Assembly: GCF_014851395.1 (NCBI RefSeq)
Contig: NW_024040485.1
Coordinates: forward strand, 17,335,087 to 17,399,086
Length of the DNA stretch: 64,000 nucleotides
From: Micropterus salmoides
Lineage: Eukaryota > Chordata > Actinopteri > Centrarchiformes > Centrarchidae
Direction of reading: 5' to 3'
In this document: positions 49,635-62,520 of the stretch, piece by piece
How positions within the stretch are numbered: the first letter of the stretch is position 1
Layout: the number at the start of each line of letters is the position of its first letter
Position numbers and translations under genes: made by a program
The notes under the pieces: generated by a model
What the model was told of the DNA's origin: nothing
Database searches by the model: none
What the model saw: only the letters and a program-made list of their open reading frames with translations

Positions 49635-51430
49635 TCAAAGATTTGTCTTGGACACTACTATGGAAGATTTTATTGTTTGTAACCCACAACAATCCACATT
49701 TGTACTGATGTGCAAATATTCACTATCTACAAATATGTATTTACATTTGTGATGTGACATTTTATCCACAAGTGACTTCCTACACATTTGTGGAATTTTA
49801 TCCACTCTGTACCACAGATCTGTATGCATGAGCAGTTTATTAGCTACACCAGCAGGTGGCAGTAGACATTGCCTCGTGAGTTGTAAGAATGTCCATTGCA
49901 GTACCCAGGGTCATCTGTAAGAGACAGCTTCTGCTAGACCACTGGACTCTTCAGTCTAAATTTTTGTGTAGGTTACTATGGAGTACTTTATCACTGTTCT
50001 ATTTAAATAGACTACACTTGAACCTACTGGTTGTAGGAGTTATTGTAAACCCTATCTATAAGGTTACAGTCCTCAAAGTACAGTCAATGTGTTTTTATTG
50101 AGCTTTTGCATGACTTGAGGCTCATGAGTAGGGTTTACATGACTCCTCAATACTGGATCTATCTTGGGGTGCCATTTGCAACCAATGCAAGACTGACATT
50201 ACTGGGGGACCTCTTAAACATGAGGGGCAATATTCACTATCAGCCTAGCCCTATTGCAGCTAATGAATAGCCATTTGCTCAACCACCAGGGGTCCTTAAG
50301 GGGAATGATAAATTTACTATTTAAAATCATTTCCACCATAAGTAACACAATGATAGAACATGACTATTTGGGTCATAGGTTTCATACACTTTCTGTAATG
50401 CATCTAAAAGCAAAAATCCTATCTGATAAGCATGTCTGGGGCAATCTTATCAAATGCATATCTGTGGACTAATTTGTGTGAGTTGTGAAATTTGAATACC
50501 ACTCAAGATTTGAGTAAACCACAAAGACAATGTAAGGCATGAGAATAAATATACTGTGTACCTAATGCTACGGTCTTGGTTTATTAACACTTTGTACTGA
50601 TTGTGTATTACACTTTTTTTTTTTTTTCTTGTGATAAAGAAATGGAAATAAAATATTATTTTTAATCATTTCACATCAAAAGATGTTATAACTGAATTGA
50701 AATGCAGTATTCCTGATTGGGCTTTATAGAACTTCTCTGCTTTTCAAATACTTTTACAAAGCTTTCTTTCACAGCTCTGACAGGAAGGTGTAAAATATTA
50801 CTACAAACACAATTTTCAGGCTCATATTTATTTAAATATAAAACAAATACAGTGATAAAGTATTCAATAGTAAACTATATACACTTGCACAGAAAAATTT
50901 AGACTGAATAGAGTCCAGTGGTCCAGCAGAAGTTGTCTCCTACAGATGACCCTGGGTACTGCAATGGAGATTCTTACAACTCATGAGAGGCAATGTCGCT
51001 ACTGCCACCTGCTGGTGTAGCTAATAAACTGCTCTCACACGTACAGATCTCTGTTGACAGATTTCTGTGGTACAGAGTGGACAAAATTCCACAAATGTAA
51101 CGTGACCTGCAAATTGACAGGAAATGATCTGCAAATGTGCTAAAACTGTTTTGTGTGTAAAAATAGATCTACAAATGCGTAAATAACACTTTGTATGTGA
51201 AATTAAAATATGTGAATGTAGAGTAAATTGTACATATTTGCAAATTGCACTGTATTTTAGTGGATATGATTTTACACAACACAAATGTAAAAATACATGT
51301 TTTGGGTAGTGAGATATTTGTGTATATTTTTTTTTACAGATCTTCGCAGTACACATTGGACAAAATTCCACAAATGTGTAAAAAGGAAGTTTACACATTG
51401 GCAGTTTCACTGCCTCTGCCACCGGAAATG
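49635..51430. repeat. fold-back element, unit B
   Basis: Same long inverted repeat as in unit A, with arms at about 49635-50013 and 50825-51430. Differs from A by a few bases, including CTCATATTTATT for CTCATTTATT near 50821. Confidence 0.75.
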
Positions 51431-51550
51431 ATGGATTGTCTTGTTATATCTCTCATAGTTTGATATAGTGCATCCAAATACAGAATGGCTCTAGTAAACC
51501 AAGAAATATGACCAGTATTACCTTCCATCTGAACTTGTTCACTCCTAAAG

Positions 51551-51694
51551 GGATGTTGGAGCAGACATCACAGCCGGAGGTCGCCATGGCAAATGAAGCA
51601 GCATGGAGGCACTTGAATCCTTCCCTGCATTGTGGTCACAACAAGATGAAGTTGAAAGCCACTGGACCCAACACTGCAGGGGGACTGCAGATGT
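51551..51694 (+). pseudogene. relic ZP-N exon 2-like block, unit B
   Basis: Copy of the 43491-43634 block with the same acceptor, first ZP-N cysteine and out-of-phase donor. Confidence 0.5.
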
Positions 51695-52170
51695 AAATTA
51701 GCCTAAGGCTAACTCTGGTGTAATGCATCAAATGTTTACATTTATGTTATTAATTGCACATGGTCCCTTCTAAATAAAAATCAATCAATCAATCAATCAA
51801 TCAATTAAACTGCTGACTTGCAGCCAGACACGGGTATTGCAACAAAACAAAGCTTCTAAAATGTCAGTTTGTTAAAGCATCACCGTTATGACTACCAAGC
51901 CATTTACAGAGAAACCCCCTCAAATCATGCCTCATGCATATCTATTTGTTATGCCAGGGCTGCTTTTAGAAAGGCTAACAATGCTAACCCTGAAAGAATG
52001 AACCCTGAGCATGTTATTGGCTGTGGACCATCAAATTGCACAATTACTTTTAGCAGTAAATGCAATTAAAGGACTGATCATCTACTAAGGTGGTAAAATA
52101 CACAGTCCTAATTCTACATGCTGATATTCTGCTTGTTGCCTCATTCTGTGCTTAATGATCTCTCACCCAG

Positions 52171-52310
52171 GTACTGCTCGCGTACCCAAGGCTCATTTTG
52201 CTGCTCCAGAGAACTTGCCAACTGAACTGAACCTGACAGCCCGGAGATGGGAGCAACCTTATGAAAAAAAGAAACCATGGAATAAATTTAAGTTGGATTA
52301 CAAAAAATAG
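52171..52310 (+). other. exon-like open block ending in a stop, unit B
   Basis: Copy of 44111-44250, unchanged. Confidence 0.4.
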
Positions 52311-53164
52311 TCATACTTTTTCCAAATTTTTACTGTTTCTAAATACTCGTCTAGTTATTTTCTGTGAAACCCCCACACTCATACAGCGTGCGCACACACC
52401 CCACACTGTCTGTTCCTATATACTTCCACATGGTGCTCTCTCCTCTGGGCACCCTGTGATGACACACACATACACATCTACGCACATCACAGAAACTAAG
52501 CCATACGTGACAACAGCGAGACATGTAATGCTGGTCTTTGAAAGCAAGTATGCACGTCTGTATTTTTTCCTTTTCATTTACCACAATTCTTCATTGTTAG
52601 GTGACTGGAATTTTGGAGCTCAGTTAGAAGAAGAAAAACTCTGCAGAGGACCAAGAAATCTTGAAATCCATCCTTTAACGGTCCATCTTCAGTCCATCTG
52701 TGGCTATATTTCCAAACCAAGGCCTGTGTGCCTCCCCAAGCCCTGACATTTGCTCCACCCACTCCAGATGTTAAATTGTGAGTGGATACAAGGCCTGAGC
52801 AGAGCCAGGGAACACAGTGAGAATTTTACTTCTGTAGACATTGTGCCTCATCCTGTGGACATACAAGATTAAACAAGGTCAAGGATGTTCCATGGTCTTG
52901 TTGTGTTTACATGTGTATTAAATGGGCACTCCACCAAGATTATACATCAAAGTCAGAAGTTCTACTCCGCCTGTAAAAACACTTGTATGTCTTCTGTGTT
53001 TGTCATGACATGATAAACATAATTAAAGCTGTCAATGTGTGTGTGTTACTCACATGTATCTGCTACAGGTAGTTGGATTGAGTAATCCTCATAGATGATC
53101 CATTCTGATTGTTTATTGATAAAGGATACATATTACATCACTCTTGACTTTAATGCTGTAAAGT

Positions 53165-53401
53165 CATTATAGAAATGAGTGAGGAGTCCGTAGATTGAAT
53201 CCAAGCCAGATGTGTTTATTACATAAACTTCTGTTGAGTATAATGAACTTACACAGCCACAGGCAACAAGCTATACTAACAACCTGGCGGGTGATGTACA
53301 CACAGGAGAGGTAAACTAGTGCGCATGCGCACTTCCTCAGGTACGGTGTTTTGTAGTGTCCATATAGAACGCAAACATAATCATTCACCAGAATGATCTA
53401 C
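53165..53401 (-). mobile_element. 237-bp insertion (possible solo LTR), unit C
   Basis: Copy of the unit B insertion at the same site, with the same AGT duplications; inherited through duplication. Confidence 0.6.
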
Positions 53402-53858
53402 AGTTATGTTTATTAAGATTTCCTTATTTTTGTGTTTCTGTGTGTTGCATAAAACATTGAAGACATCTTATAATTTTGTACCCAAGTCCACTCGGTAAAT
53501 CCATGATAAACTTGTTGTGATCCTCCATCTCCCTGCCTTGGAAGAGATGCTCCTCCATCTTTGTGGCTGGCTTGTCTCCCGGTGATGTTGGAGTACCAAT
53601 CCTCAGGTCACATCTCCCGTCAACCAAGCATCTCTGCTTCACCAGTATCATACACAGCTGCTGCCACCCGGCACAGCAGATGGCGCTCTCTAAGAAGGGC
53701 ACAAAAGAGGATGCAAGGAAGTCAGCAGTGTATCTGGTATATTTGGGGACTTTGTGTTAGTGTACTGGTATTCACTTTCTTCCTCACCTCAGGCCCCTGT
53801 ACCCATGTTAGATCCAGTGAAGGTTTGGTGTTTTCTCCACTGTACTCACATTTCACTG

Positions 53859-54147
53859 CCGAGATAATCCATCCACCTCACAGGTGTGGCATATCAAGAT
53901 GCTGATCAGACATTATGGGTATCGCACAGGCATGCCTTAGGCTGGCCACAATAAAAGGCCAGTCGAAAATGTGCAGTTTCACTGTATTGGGAGGGGTGCT
54001 CACTAACAGAGTTTGACAGATTTGTGAACAATATTTTTGAGAAATAGGCCTTTTGTGTACATAGAGAAAATCTTAGATCTTTGAGTTCAGCTCATGATGA
54101 ATGGGGGCAAAAACAAAAGTGTTGTGTTTATAATTTTGTTCACTGTA
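53859..54147. mobile_element. Tc1-like inverted derivative, unit C
   Basis: Copy of the unit B element at the same junctions. Confidence 0.7.
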
Positions 54148-54781
54148 TATTTCCCAAAATATAATATCAATTATATTTATTATTAATACACACGGTAATG
54201 CACTCACCTCAATGCCTCACACTTGCTGGTGTTGTCAGTAACCTTGGAGATAAAATAGCTGTCTACAGCATACCTGACATGGCGGCTGGCTGACTGGTTT
54301 TAACACCCACAAATATTATGACACACAGTTATAATATACTCTATAATATTGTCGAAGTGCTGACTGCACATTCCCTCAACCTGGTCTGCAGAAAAGAAGA
54401 TATTGGTATCTAATGTATTTTATGTAAAACAACAAATACCGATGTCAGACACCCACTTTTTCATACAGTGACAAAAGTTAATCTGGGTCAGAATCCTCCT
54501 CTCCTCTACTTATTAGACTTATCAAAACACTGATAATAAAATCGTACACCTATAATAACCCGATATGTGGGTTCATAATAAGCTCACCCCTCCTACCACG
54601 CTGACTCTTGACCTCAAGGTAACTGACATTACCCAGGTGGAACCAATGCCAGATGATTACAGAACAATCAAGTTGCCAACCAGCTGCACCTGCCGGCAGA
54701 AAACGTTACAACATAAATAGCTTACCTGCGGCAAAGCACCATCTTTCAGTTTGAAACATTTTCACGAGTCACTGCGGAACC

Positions 54782-57084
54782 ATGGGGAAAGGGAAAAGGG
54801 CTACTGTCTATTGGGCAGCGGTTGTTATTCTGGTGTGTTATTTGGTACACATGATAGACTGCTATCGACTGAAAAAAACACAAAGACAACACGGACAAAA
54901 AAAAGCCGATGCAGCTAAAACGGTAGCTGTCCAAGAAGGGAAGATTGTGTTTGGGAGAGTTTTTAAAAACGGGTCAGCCATTGGCTCACGAGTCCTAAAG
55001 GCAGATGCTTCCATGGAGGGTGGAGCTGTGTATCAAGCTGACTCTGCAGGTAAAAAAACCTGCAGTCTTTAACCTATATTGAACTGTATTTATGAACTGC
55101 ACAACAAATTGTAATAGGCCTACATTCACTAGAAGGTTCCCTGTCAGGCTGGCCTAAAGGACAAAGCCCAGATCTCGGTTTCAGAGAAGCAGCATGGAGG
55201 CGCATGGCAGCTTCTCTACAATGTGGTGGGGATCAGTTGAAGTTCAGAGCAGTGGGACCAGGAGTATCACAGTTTACAGTGGATCAAGGTAATTAAAGTT
55301 TATTATATAATGTCTCAACTGTAGGTATTCCCACAACTGACTTCAGTCACATTGATCTGCATGCCCCCCCTCCCACACACAGGAACAGCACCTCCAATGC
55401 TTCTGTCCCAGGTGCCTTCCAGTTGTGGCTACAGCATGCAGAGGAACTCCCTTGCACTTGTTATGTTGGTTCCTTATGATGGCTGCAATGTGGTTAAAGA
55501 GGTAGGCCTAATGTTTATGGAAATGCAAGATATTGCTGCATGGTGGGAAGGTGGAAAATCTGAGCAATTGACCAAGAGCTTAAATGATGTGTAGAAACCA
55601 GCAGCTGTTTTGATAAATGCTCTAATCATTAGTCGGGCAAGCTCAATTGTAGGCCTACTGTAGAACTTGTGTGTTTGGTTGGACAAATGGGCATTTCAAT
55701 TTTAATGGCAATTTTGAGCATTTTCTCAAAGGCTAATTGATTAGAGCAGATCTGTAGATAACTTTGTGAATTTTCAAAACTACATTACAAAGTGCTATAG
55801 AAACATAAGGGCCATATTTAAATAAAGGTCATTTAAAAGTCAACAAGACTTTGAAACATTAGTAGAGCCCTGTCGGAGGATCTCGTGCATCAGCCTGGCT
55901 TGTAGGAGTTCAGGGCTTGAAGAATAAAATTCTGAAACTCACAGATAACTATTGAATGGCGGCAAGGATTGCTAATCAATTAACTGCATTCATGTAGCCT
56001 GTACTAAGCAAGTTCACTGTACAATGAGATCACTTCATTATCTGGCTTCACTAATGTTAACAAGTGATCACGCTAAGCGGTCACACAACTCTAGTTATCA
56101 ACCCAGGGAAAGGGTGTAGAATTAGGAGGGATGTCGGTTTCTCACAGACTTAAAGAAATTGTATGCTTTAAAACTTTGGTGTGCACATTAAGCTTAATAT
56201 GAAGTTAGGTTATACTGCCTGTGTGACTACAATGCAAATGAAATTCAAAGCGGAAAGGCTTGCTTTATATCAAATACACTAGTGCTTCAGTTTGGGTAGG
56301 CTTGTATCACACACAGCATGCATGGAGCAGTCTGCAGGATCTTCTGCAAATAGTGACACGCTTCTCAGACTTGATGGTCAGGTTTTTTTTTATAGCCTTG
56401 CTCTTATCTCAACATAACCTGCTCCAGAGCAGGTTGCTCACTACCCTCAAACCCTGCTTTGTTAGTGTAACTTTGGGTTTATGTAATCTAATTCACACTT
56501 GTCTTCTCTTCCCCAAGGGTGGAAGTTACGTGCTCCCAATGCATTGGCAGGGTGTTCCAGTCTCACTCTGGTGTCCCACAACTGCTACACCACAACCTGT
56601 ACCCACCTACACTCCATCAAACCCTGAGACGCTCCAGACAACCACAGAGAAACCAGTAACGGCCCAATCTCCACCATACCCCGCTTTCTTCCCTCCTTTT
56701 TACCCCTTTCCTCCTGCTCCGCCAACCACCACAGCAGCGCCGACTACAACCACGCCTGCAAACCCAACATGGCCTCAATATCCACAATATGTAAAATACC
56801 CCCCTCTCGTCCCTCCTTTTTACCCCTTTCCTCCTGCTCCGCCAACCACCACAGCAGCGCCGACTACAACCACACCTGCAAACCCAACATGGCCTCAATA
56901 TGTAAAATACCCCCCTCTCTTCCCTCCTTTTTACCCTTTTCCTCCTGCTCCAACCACCACAGCAGCACCAACTACCACCACTGCAAAACCAGCATGGCAT
57001 CAATTTCCACAATACGCAAAATACCCCTTGTTCTTCCCTCACCCCCCTCCCAACCGCAACTCCTGCACAAACTACAACTGCTAA
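54782..57084 (+). CDS. array gene copy C: secreted ZP-N-like, Pro/Thr-rich protein (intact)
   Basis: Exons 54782-55049, 55148-55288, 55383-55501 and 56518-57084 total 1095 bp, 364 residues; all joins keep frame. Order: signal peptide (about 1-27, ending near IDC), basic Lys/Gln linker, ZP-N-like domain (about 90-200), then a tail of three Pro/Thr repeats ending NRNSCTNYNC. ZP-N is known for four cysteines paired 1-4 and 2-3; here they are in LQCG, SCGY, DGCN and LWCP. ZP-N modules let egg-coat and related matrix proteins polymerise, but no ZP-C half is present. The Thr-rich repeats are likely O-glycosylated. It is probably extracellular. A TATA-like box lies about 70 bp before the ATG, which sits in good context (AACCATGG). 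I do not know its biological role; egg envelope, mucus or matrix are possible. Confidence 0.75.
56680..57030 (+). repeat. coding minisatellite, 3 repeats (unit C)
   Basis: Three copies only (starting near 56690, 56810 and 56925), the last lacking one Pro codon as also seen in the last repeats of A and B. Confidence 0.9.
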
Positions 57085-57243
57085 CCCAGCATGGCCTCAA
57101 TTTCCACAGCACCCCCTAAAATAAGTTTCCACCATATGGCACTTTCACCTATATTCTCTTTTCCCTCCCAATATCCAACCCCTAACCCGCAGATGACTAC
57201 CACAACAGGCCCCACTTAATGTCTAGCCTACTGAAACTCTCCT

Positions 57244-57249
57244 AATAAA
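57244..57249 (+). terminator. polyadenylation signal of array gene copy C
   Basis: AATAAA 160 bp after the stop codon, at the same relative place in copies A (41445) and B (49503). Confidence 0.6.
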
Positions 57250-57375
57250 TGGTATGGAAGGAAAAAAAGTAGCCCCGTCCAGTTCTTTTGTATTCACGCT
57301 GGTGCTGTTGAGTCCAGGCTTATCAAGAAGTGGTGCTGGAGGTGTTTGGGCAAGGTGAACAGTCAGCTATTCATA

Positions 57376-59169
57376 TCAAAGATTTGTCTTGGACACTACT
57401 ATGGAAGATTTTATTGTTTGTAACCCACAACAATCCACATTTGTACTGATGTGCAAATATTCACTATCTACAAATATGTATTTACATTTGTGATGTGACA
57501 TTTTATCCACAAGTGACTTCCTACACATTTGTGGAATTTTATCCACTCTGTACCACAGATCTGTATGCATGAGCAGTTTATTAGCTACACCAGCAGGTGG
57601 CAGTAGACATTGCCTCATGAGTTGTAAGAATGTCCATTGCAGTACCCAGGGTCATCTGTAAGAGACAGCTTCTGCTAGACCACTGGACTCTTCAGTCTAA
57701 ATTTTTGTGTAGGTTACTATGGAGTACTTTATCACTGTTCTATTTAAATAGACTACACTTGAACCTACTGGTTGTAGGAGTTATTGTAAACCCTATCTAT
57801 AAGGTTACAGTCCTCAAAGTACAGTCAATGTGTTTTTATTGAGCTTTTGCATGACTTGAGGCTCATGAGTAGGGTTTACATGACTCCTCAATACTGGATC
57901 TATCTTGGGGTGCCATTTGCAACCAATGCAAGACTGACATTACTGGGGGACCTCTTAAACATGAGGGGCAATATTCACTATCAGCCTAGCCCTATTGCAG
58001 CTAATGAATAGCCATTTGCTCAACCACCAGGGGTCCTTAAGGGGAATGATAAATTTACTATTTAAAATCATTTCCACCATAAGTAACACAATGATAGAAC
58101 ATGACTATTTGGGTCATAGGTTTCATACACTTTCTGTAATGCATCTAAAAGCAAAAATCCTATCTGATAAGCATGTCTGGGGCAATCTTATCAAATGCAT
58201 ATCTGTGGACTAATTTGTGTGAGTTGTGAAATTTGAATACCACTCAAGATTTGAGTAAACCACAAAGACAATGTAAGGCATGAGAATAAATATACTGTGT
58301 ACCTAATGCTACGGTCTTGGTTTATTAACACTTTGTACTGATTGTGTATTACACTTTTTTTTTTTTTTCTTGTGATAAAGAAATGGAAATAAAATATTAT
58401 TTTTAATCATTTCACATCAAAAGGTGTTATAACTGAATTGAAATGCAGTATTCCTGATTGGGCTTTATAGAACTTCTCTGCTTTTCAAATACTTTTACAA
58501 AGCTTTCTTTCACAGCTCTGACAGGAAGGTGTAAAATATTACTACAAACACAATTTTCAGGCTCATTTATTTAAATATAAAACAAATACAGTGATAAAGT
58601 ATTCAATAGTAAACTATATACACTTGCACAGAAAAATTTAGACTGAATAGAGTCCAGTGGTCCAGCAGAAGTTGTCTCCTACAGATGACCCTGGGTACTG
58701 CAATGGAGATTCTTACAACTCATGAGAGGCAATGTCGCTACTGCCACCTGCTGGTGTAGCTAATAAACTGCTCTCACACGTACAGATCTCTGTTGACAGA
58801 TTTCTGTGGTACAGAGTGGACAAAATTCCACAAATGTAACGTGACCTGCAAATTGACAGGAAATGATCTGCAAATGTGCTAAAACTGTTTTGTGTGTAAA
58901 AATAGATCTACAAATGCGTAAATAACACTTTGTATGTGAAATTAAAATATGTGAATGTAGAGTAAATTGTACATATTTGCAAATTGCACTGTATTTTAGT
59001 GGATATGATTTTACACAACACAAATGTAAAAATACATGTTTTGGGTAGTGAGATATTTGTGTATATTTTTTTTTACAGATCTTCGCAGTACACATTGGAC
59101 AAAATTCCACAAATGTGTAAAAAGGAAGTTTACACATTGGCAGTTTCACTGCCTCTGCCACCGGAAATG
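57376..59169. repeat. fold-back element, unit C
   Basis: Same structure as in A and B. A G-to-A change gives CTCATGAG at about 57616 in the left arm, which makes this arm match the right arm better. Confidence 0.75.
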
Positions 59170-59289
59170 ATGGATTGTCTTGTTATATCTCTCATAGTTT
59201 GATATAGTGCATCCAAATACAGAATGGCTCTAGTAAACCAAGAAATATGACCAGTATTACCTTCCATCTGAACTTGTTCACTCCTAAAG

Positions 59290-59433
59290 GGATGTTGGAG
59301 CAGACATCACAGCCGGAGGTCGCCATGGCAAATGAAGCAGCATGGAGGCACTTGAATCCTTCCCTGCATTGTGGTCACAACAAGATGAAGTTGAAAGCCA
59401 CTGGACCCAACACTGCAGGGGGACTGCAGATGT
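59290..59433 (+). pseudogene. relic ZP-N exon 2-like block, unit C
   Basis: Copy of 43491-43634. Confidence 0.5.
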
Positions 59434-59909
59434 AAATTAGCCTAAGGCTAACTCTGGTGTAATGCATCAAATGTTTACATTTATGTTATTAATTGCACAT
59501 GGTCCCTTCTAAATAAAAATCAATCAATCAATCAATCAATCAATTAAACTGCTGACTTGCAGCCAGACACGGGTATTGCAACAAAACAAAGCTTCTAAAA
59601 TGTCAGTTTGTTAAAGCATCACCGTTATGACTACCAAGCCATTTACAGAGAAACCCCCTCAAATCATGCCTCATGCATATCTATTTGTTATGCCAGGGCT
59701 GCTTTTAGAAAGGCTAACAATGCTAACCCTGAAAGAATGAACCCTGAGCATGTTATTGGCTGTGGACCATCAAATTGCACAATTACTTTTAGCAGTAAAT
59801 GCAATTAAAGGACTGATCATCTACTAAGGTGGTAAAATACACAGTCCTAATTCTACATGCTGATATTCTGCTTGTTGCCTCATTCTGTGCTTAATGATCT
59901 CTCACCCAG

Positions 59910-60049
59910 GTACTGCTCGCGTACCCAAGGCTCATTTTGCTGCTCCAGAGAACTTGCCAACTGAACTGAACCTGACAGCCCGGAGATGGGAGCAACCTTA
60001 TGAAAAAAAGAAACCATGGAATAAATTTAAGTTGGATTACAAAAAATAG
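59910..60049 (+). other. exon-like open block ending in a stop, unit C
   Basis: Copy of 44111-44250, unchanged. Confidence 0.4.
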
Positions 60050-60903
60050 TCATACTTTTTCCAAATTTTTACTGTTTCTAAATACTCGTCTAGTTATTTT
60101 CTGTGAAACCCCCACACTCATACAGCGTGCGCACACACCCCACACTGTCTGTTCCTATATACTTCCACATGGTGCTCTCTCCTCTGGGCACCCTGTGATG
60201 ACACACACATACACATCTACGCACATCACAGAAACTAAGCCATACGTGACAACAGCGAGACATGTAATGCTGGTCTTTGAAAGCAAGTATGCACGTCTGT
60301 ATTTTTTCCTTTTCATTTACCACAATTCTTCATTGTTAGGTGACTGGAATTTTGGAGCTCAGTTAGAAGAAGAAAAACTCTGCAGAGGACCAAGAAATCT
60401 TGAAATCCATCCTTTAACGGTCCATCTTCAGTCCATCTGTGGCTATATTTCCAAACCAAGGCCTGTGTGCCTCCCCAAGCCCTGACATTTGCTCCACCCA
60501 CTCCAGATGTTAAATTGTGAGTGGATACAAGGCCTGAGCAGAGCCAGGGAACACAGTGAGAATTTTACTTCTGTAGACATTGTGCCTCATCCTGTGGACA
60601 TACAAGATTAAACAAGGTCAAGGATGTTCCATGGTCTTGTTGTGTTTACATGTGTATTAAATGGGCACTCCACCAAGATTATACATCAAAGTCAGAAGTT
60701 CTACTCCGCCTGTAAAAACACTTGTATGTCTTCTGTGTTTGTCATGACATGATAAACATAATTAAAGCTGTCAATGTGTGTGTGTTACTCACATGTATCT
60801 GCTACAGGTAGTTGGATTGAGTAATCCTCATAGATGATCCATTCTGATTGTTTATTGATAAAGGATACATATTACATCACTCTTGACTTTAATGCTGTAA
60901 AGT

Positions 60904-61140
60904 CATTATAGAAATGAGTGAGGAGTCCGTAGATTGAATCCAAGCCAGATGTGTTTATTACATAAACTTCTGTTGAGTATAATGAACTTACACAGCCACA
61001 GGCAACAAGCTATACTAACAACCTGGCGGGTGATGTACACACAGGAGAGGTAAACTAGTGCGCATGCGCACTTCCTCAGGTACGGTGTTTTGTAGTGTCC
61101 ATATAGAACGCAAACATAATCATTCACCAGAATGATCTAC
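60904..61140 (-). mobile_element. 237-bp insertion (possible solo LTR), unit D
   Basis: Copy of the unit B insertion at the same site. Confidence 0.6.
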
Positions 61141-61597
61141 AGTTATGTTTATTAAGATTTCCTTATTTTTGTGTTTCTGTGTGTTGCATAAAACATTGAA
61201 GACATCTTATAATTTTGTACCCAAGTCCACTCGGTAAATCCATGATAAACTTGTTGTGATCCTCCATCTCCCTGCCTTGGAAGAGATGCTCCTCCATCTT
61301 TGTGGCTGGCTTGTCTCCCGGTGATGTTGGAGTACCAATCCTCAGGTCACATCTCCCGTCAACCAAGCATCTCTGCTTCACCAGTATCATACACAGCTGC
61401 TGCCACCCGGCACAGCAGATGGCGCTCTCTAAGAAGGGCACAAAAGAGGATGCAAGGAAGTCAGCAGTGTATCTGGTATATTTGGGGACTTTGTGTTAGT
61501 GTACTGGTATTCACTTTCTTCCTCACCTCAGGCCCCTGTACCCATGTTAGATCCAGTGAAGGTTTGGTGTTTTCTCCACTGTACTCACATTTCACTG

Positions 61598-61886
61598 CCG
61601 AGATAATCCATCCACCTCACAGGTGTGGCATATCAAGATGCTGATCAGACATTATGGGTATCGCACAGGCATGCCTTAGGCTGGCCACAATAAAAGGCCA
61701 GTCGAAAATGTGCAGTTTCACTGTATTGGGAGGGGTGCTCACTAACAGAGTTTGACAGATTTGTGAACAATATTTTTGAGAAATAGGCCTTTTGTGTACA
61801 TAGAGAAAATCTTAGATCTTTGAGTTCAGCTCATGATGAATGGGGGCAAAAACAAAAGTGTTGTGTTTATAATTTTGTTCACTGTA
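61598..61886. mobile_element. Tc1-like inverted derivative, unit D
   Basis: Copy of the unit B element at the same junctions. Confidence 0.7.
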
Positions 61887-62520
61887 TATTTCCCAAAATA
61901 TAATATCAATTATATTTATTATTAATACACACGGTAATGCACTCACCTCAATGCCTCACACTTGCTGGTGTTGTCAGTAACCTTGGAGATAAAATAGCTG
62001 TCTACAGCATACCTGACATGGCGGCTGGCTGACTGGTTTTAACACCCACAAATATTATGACACACAGTTATAATATACTCTATAATATTGTCGAAGTGCT
62101 GACTGCACATTCCCTCAACCTGGTCTGCAGAAAAGAAGATATTGGTATCTAATGTATTTTATGTAAAACAACAAATACCGATGTCAGACACCCACTTTTT
62201 CATACAGTGACAAAAGTTAATCTGGGTCAGAATCCTCCTCTCCTCTACTTATTAGACTTATCAAAACACTGATAATAAAATCGTACACCTATAATAACCC
62301 GATATGTGGGTTCATAATAAGCTCACCCCTCCTACCACGCTGACTCTTGACCTCAAGGTAACTGACATTACCCAGGTGGAACCAATGCCAGATGATTACA
62401 GAACAATCAAGTTGCCAACCAGCTGCACCTGCCGGCAGAAAACGTTACAACATAAATAGCTTACCTGCGGCAAAGCACCATCTTTCAGTTTGAAACATTT
62501 TCACGAGTCACTGCGGAACC

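Larger units (their letters stand above)
44710..52769. repeat. array unit B (8.06 kb)
   Basis: Nearly identical to C and D. Compared with A it has lost much of erich6 and gained a 237-bp insertion and a Tc1-like block. It lacks a short AT-rich segment (TACAATGAGATCACTTCATT) present in A and C. Confidence 0.92.
52770..54275 (-). pseudogene. broken erich6 segment, unit C
   Basis: Carries the same exon damage as unit B (lost acceptor, frameshift, Tc1-like truncation), so the damage preceded the B/C duplication. Confidence 0.8.
52770..60508. repeat. array unit C (7.74 kb)
   Basis: Shorter than B by 321 bp. Three minisatellite repeats are missing, while the 22-bp AT-rich segment near 56020 is present. 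All other blocks are in the same order and nearly identical. Confidence 0.92.
60509..62014 (-). pseudogene. broken erich6 segment, unit D
   Basis: Same lesions as in B and C. Confidence 0.8.
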
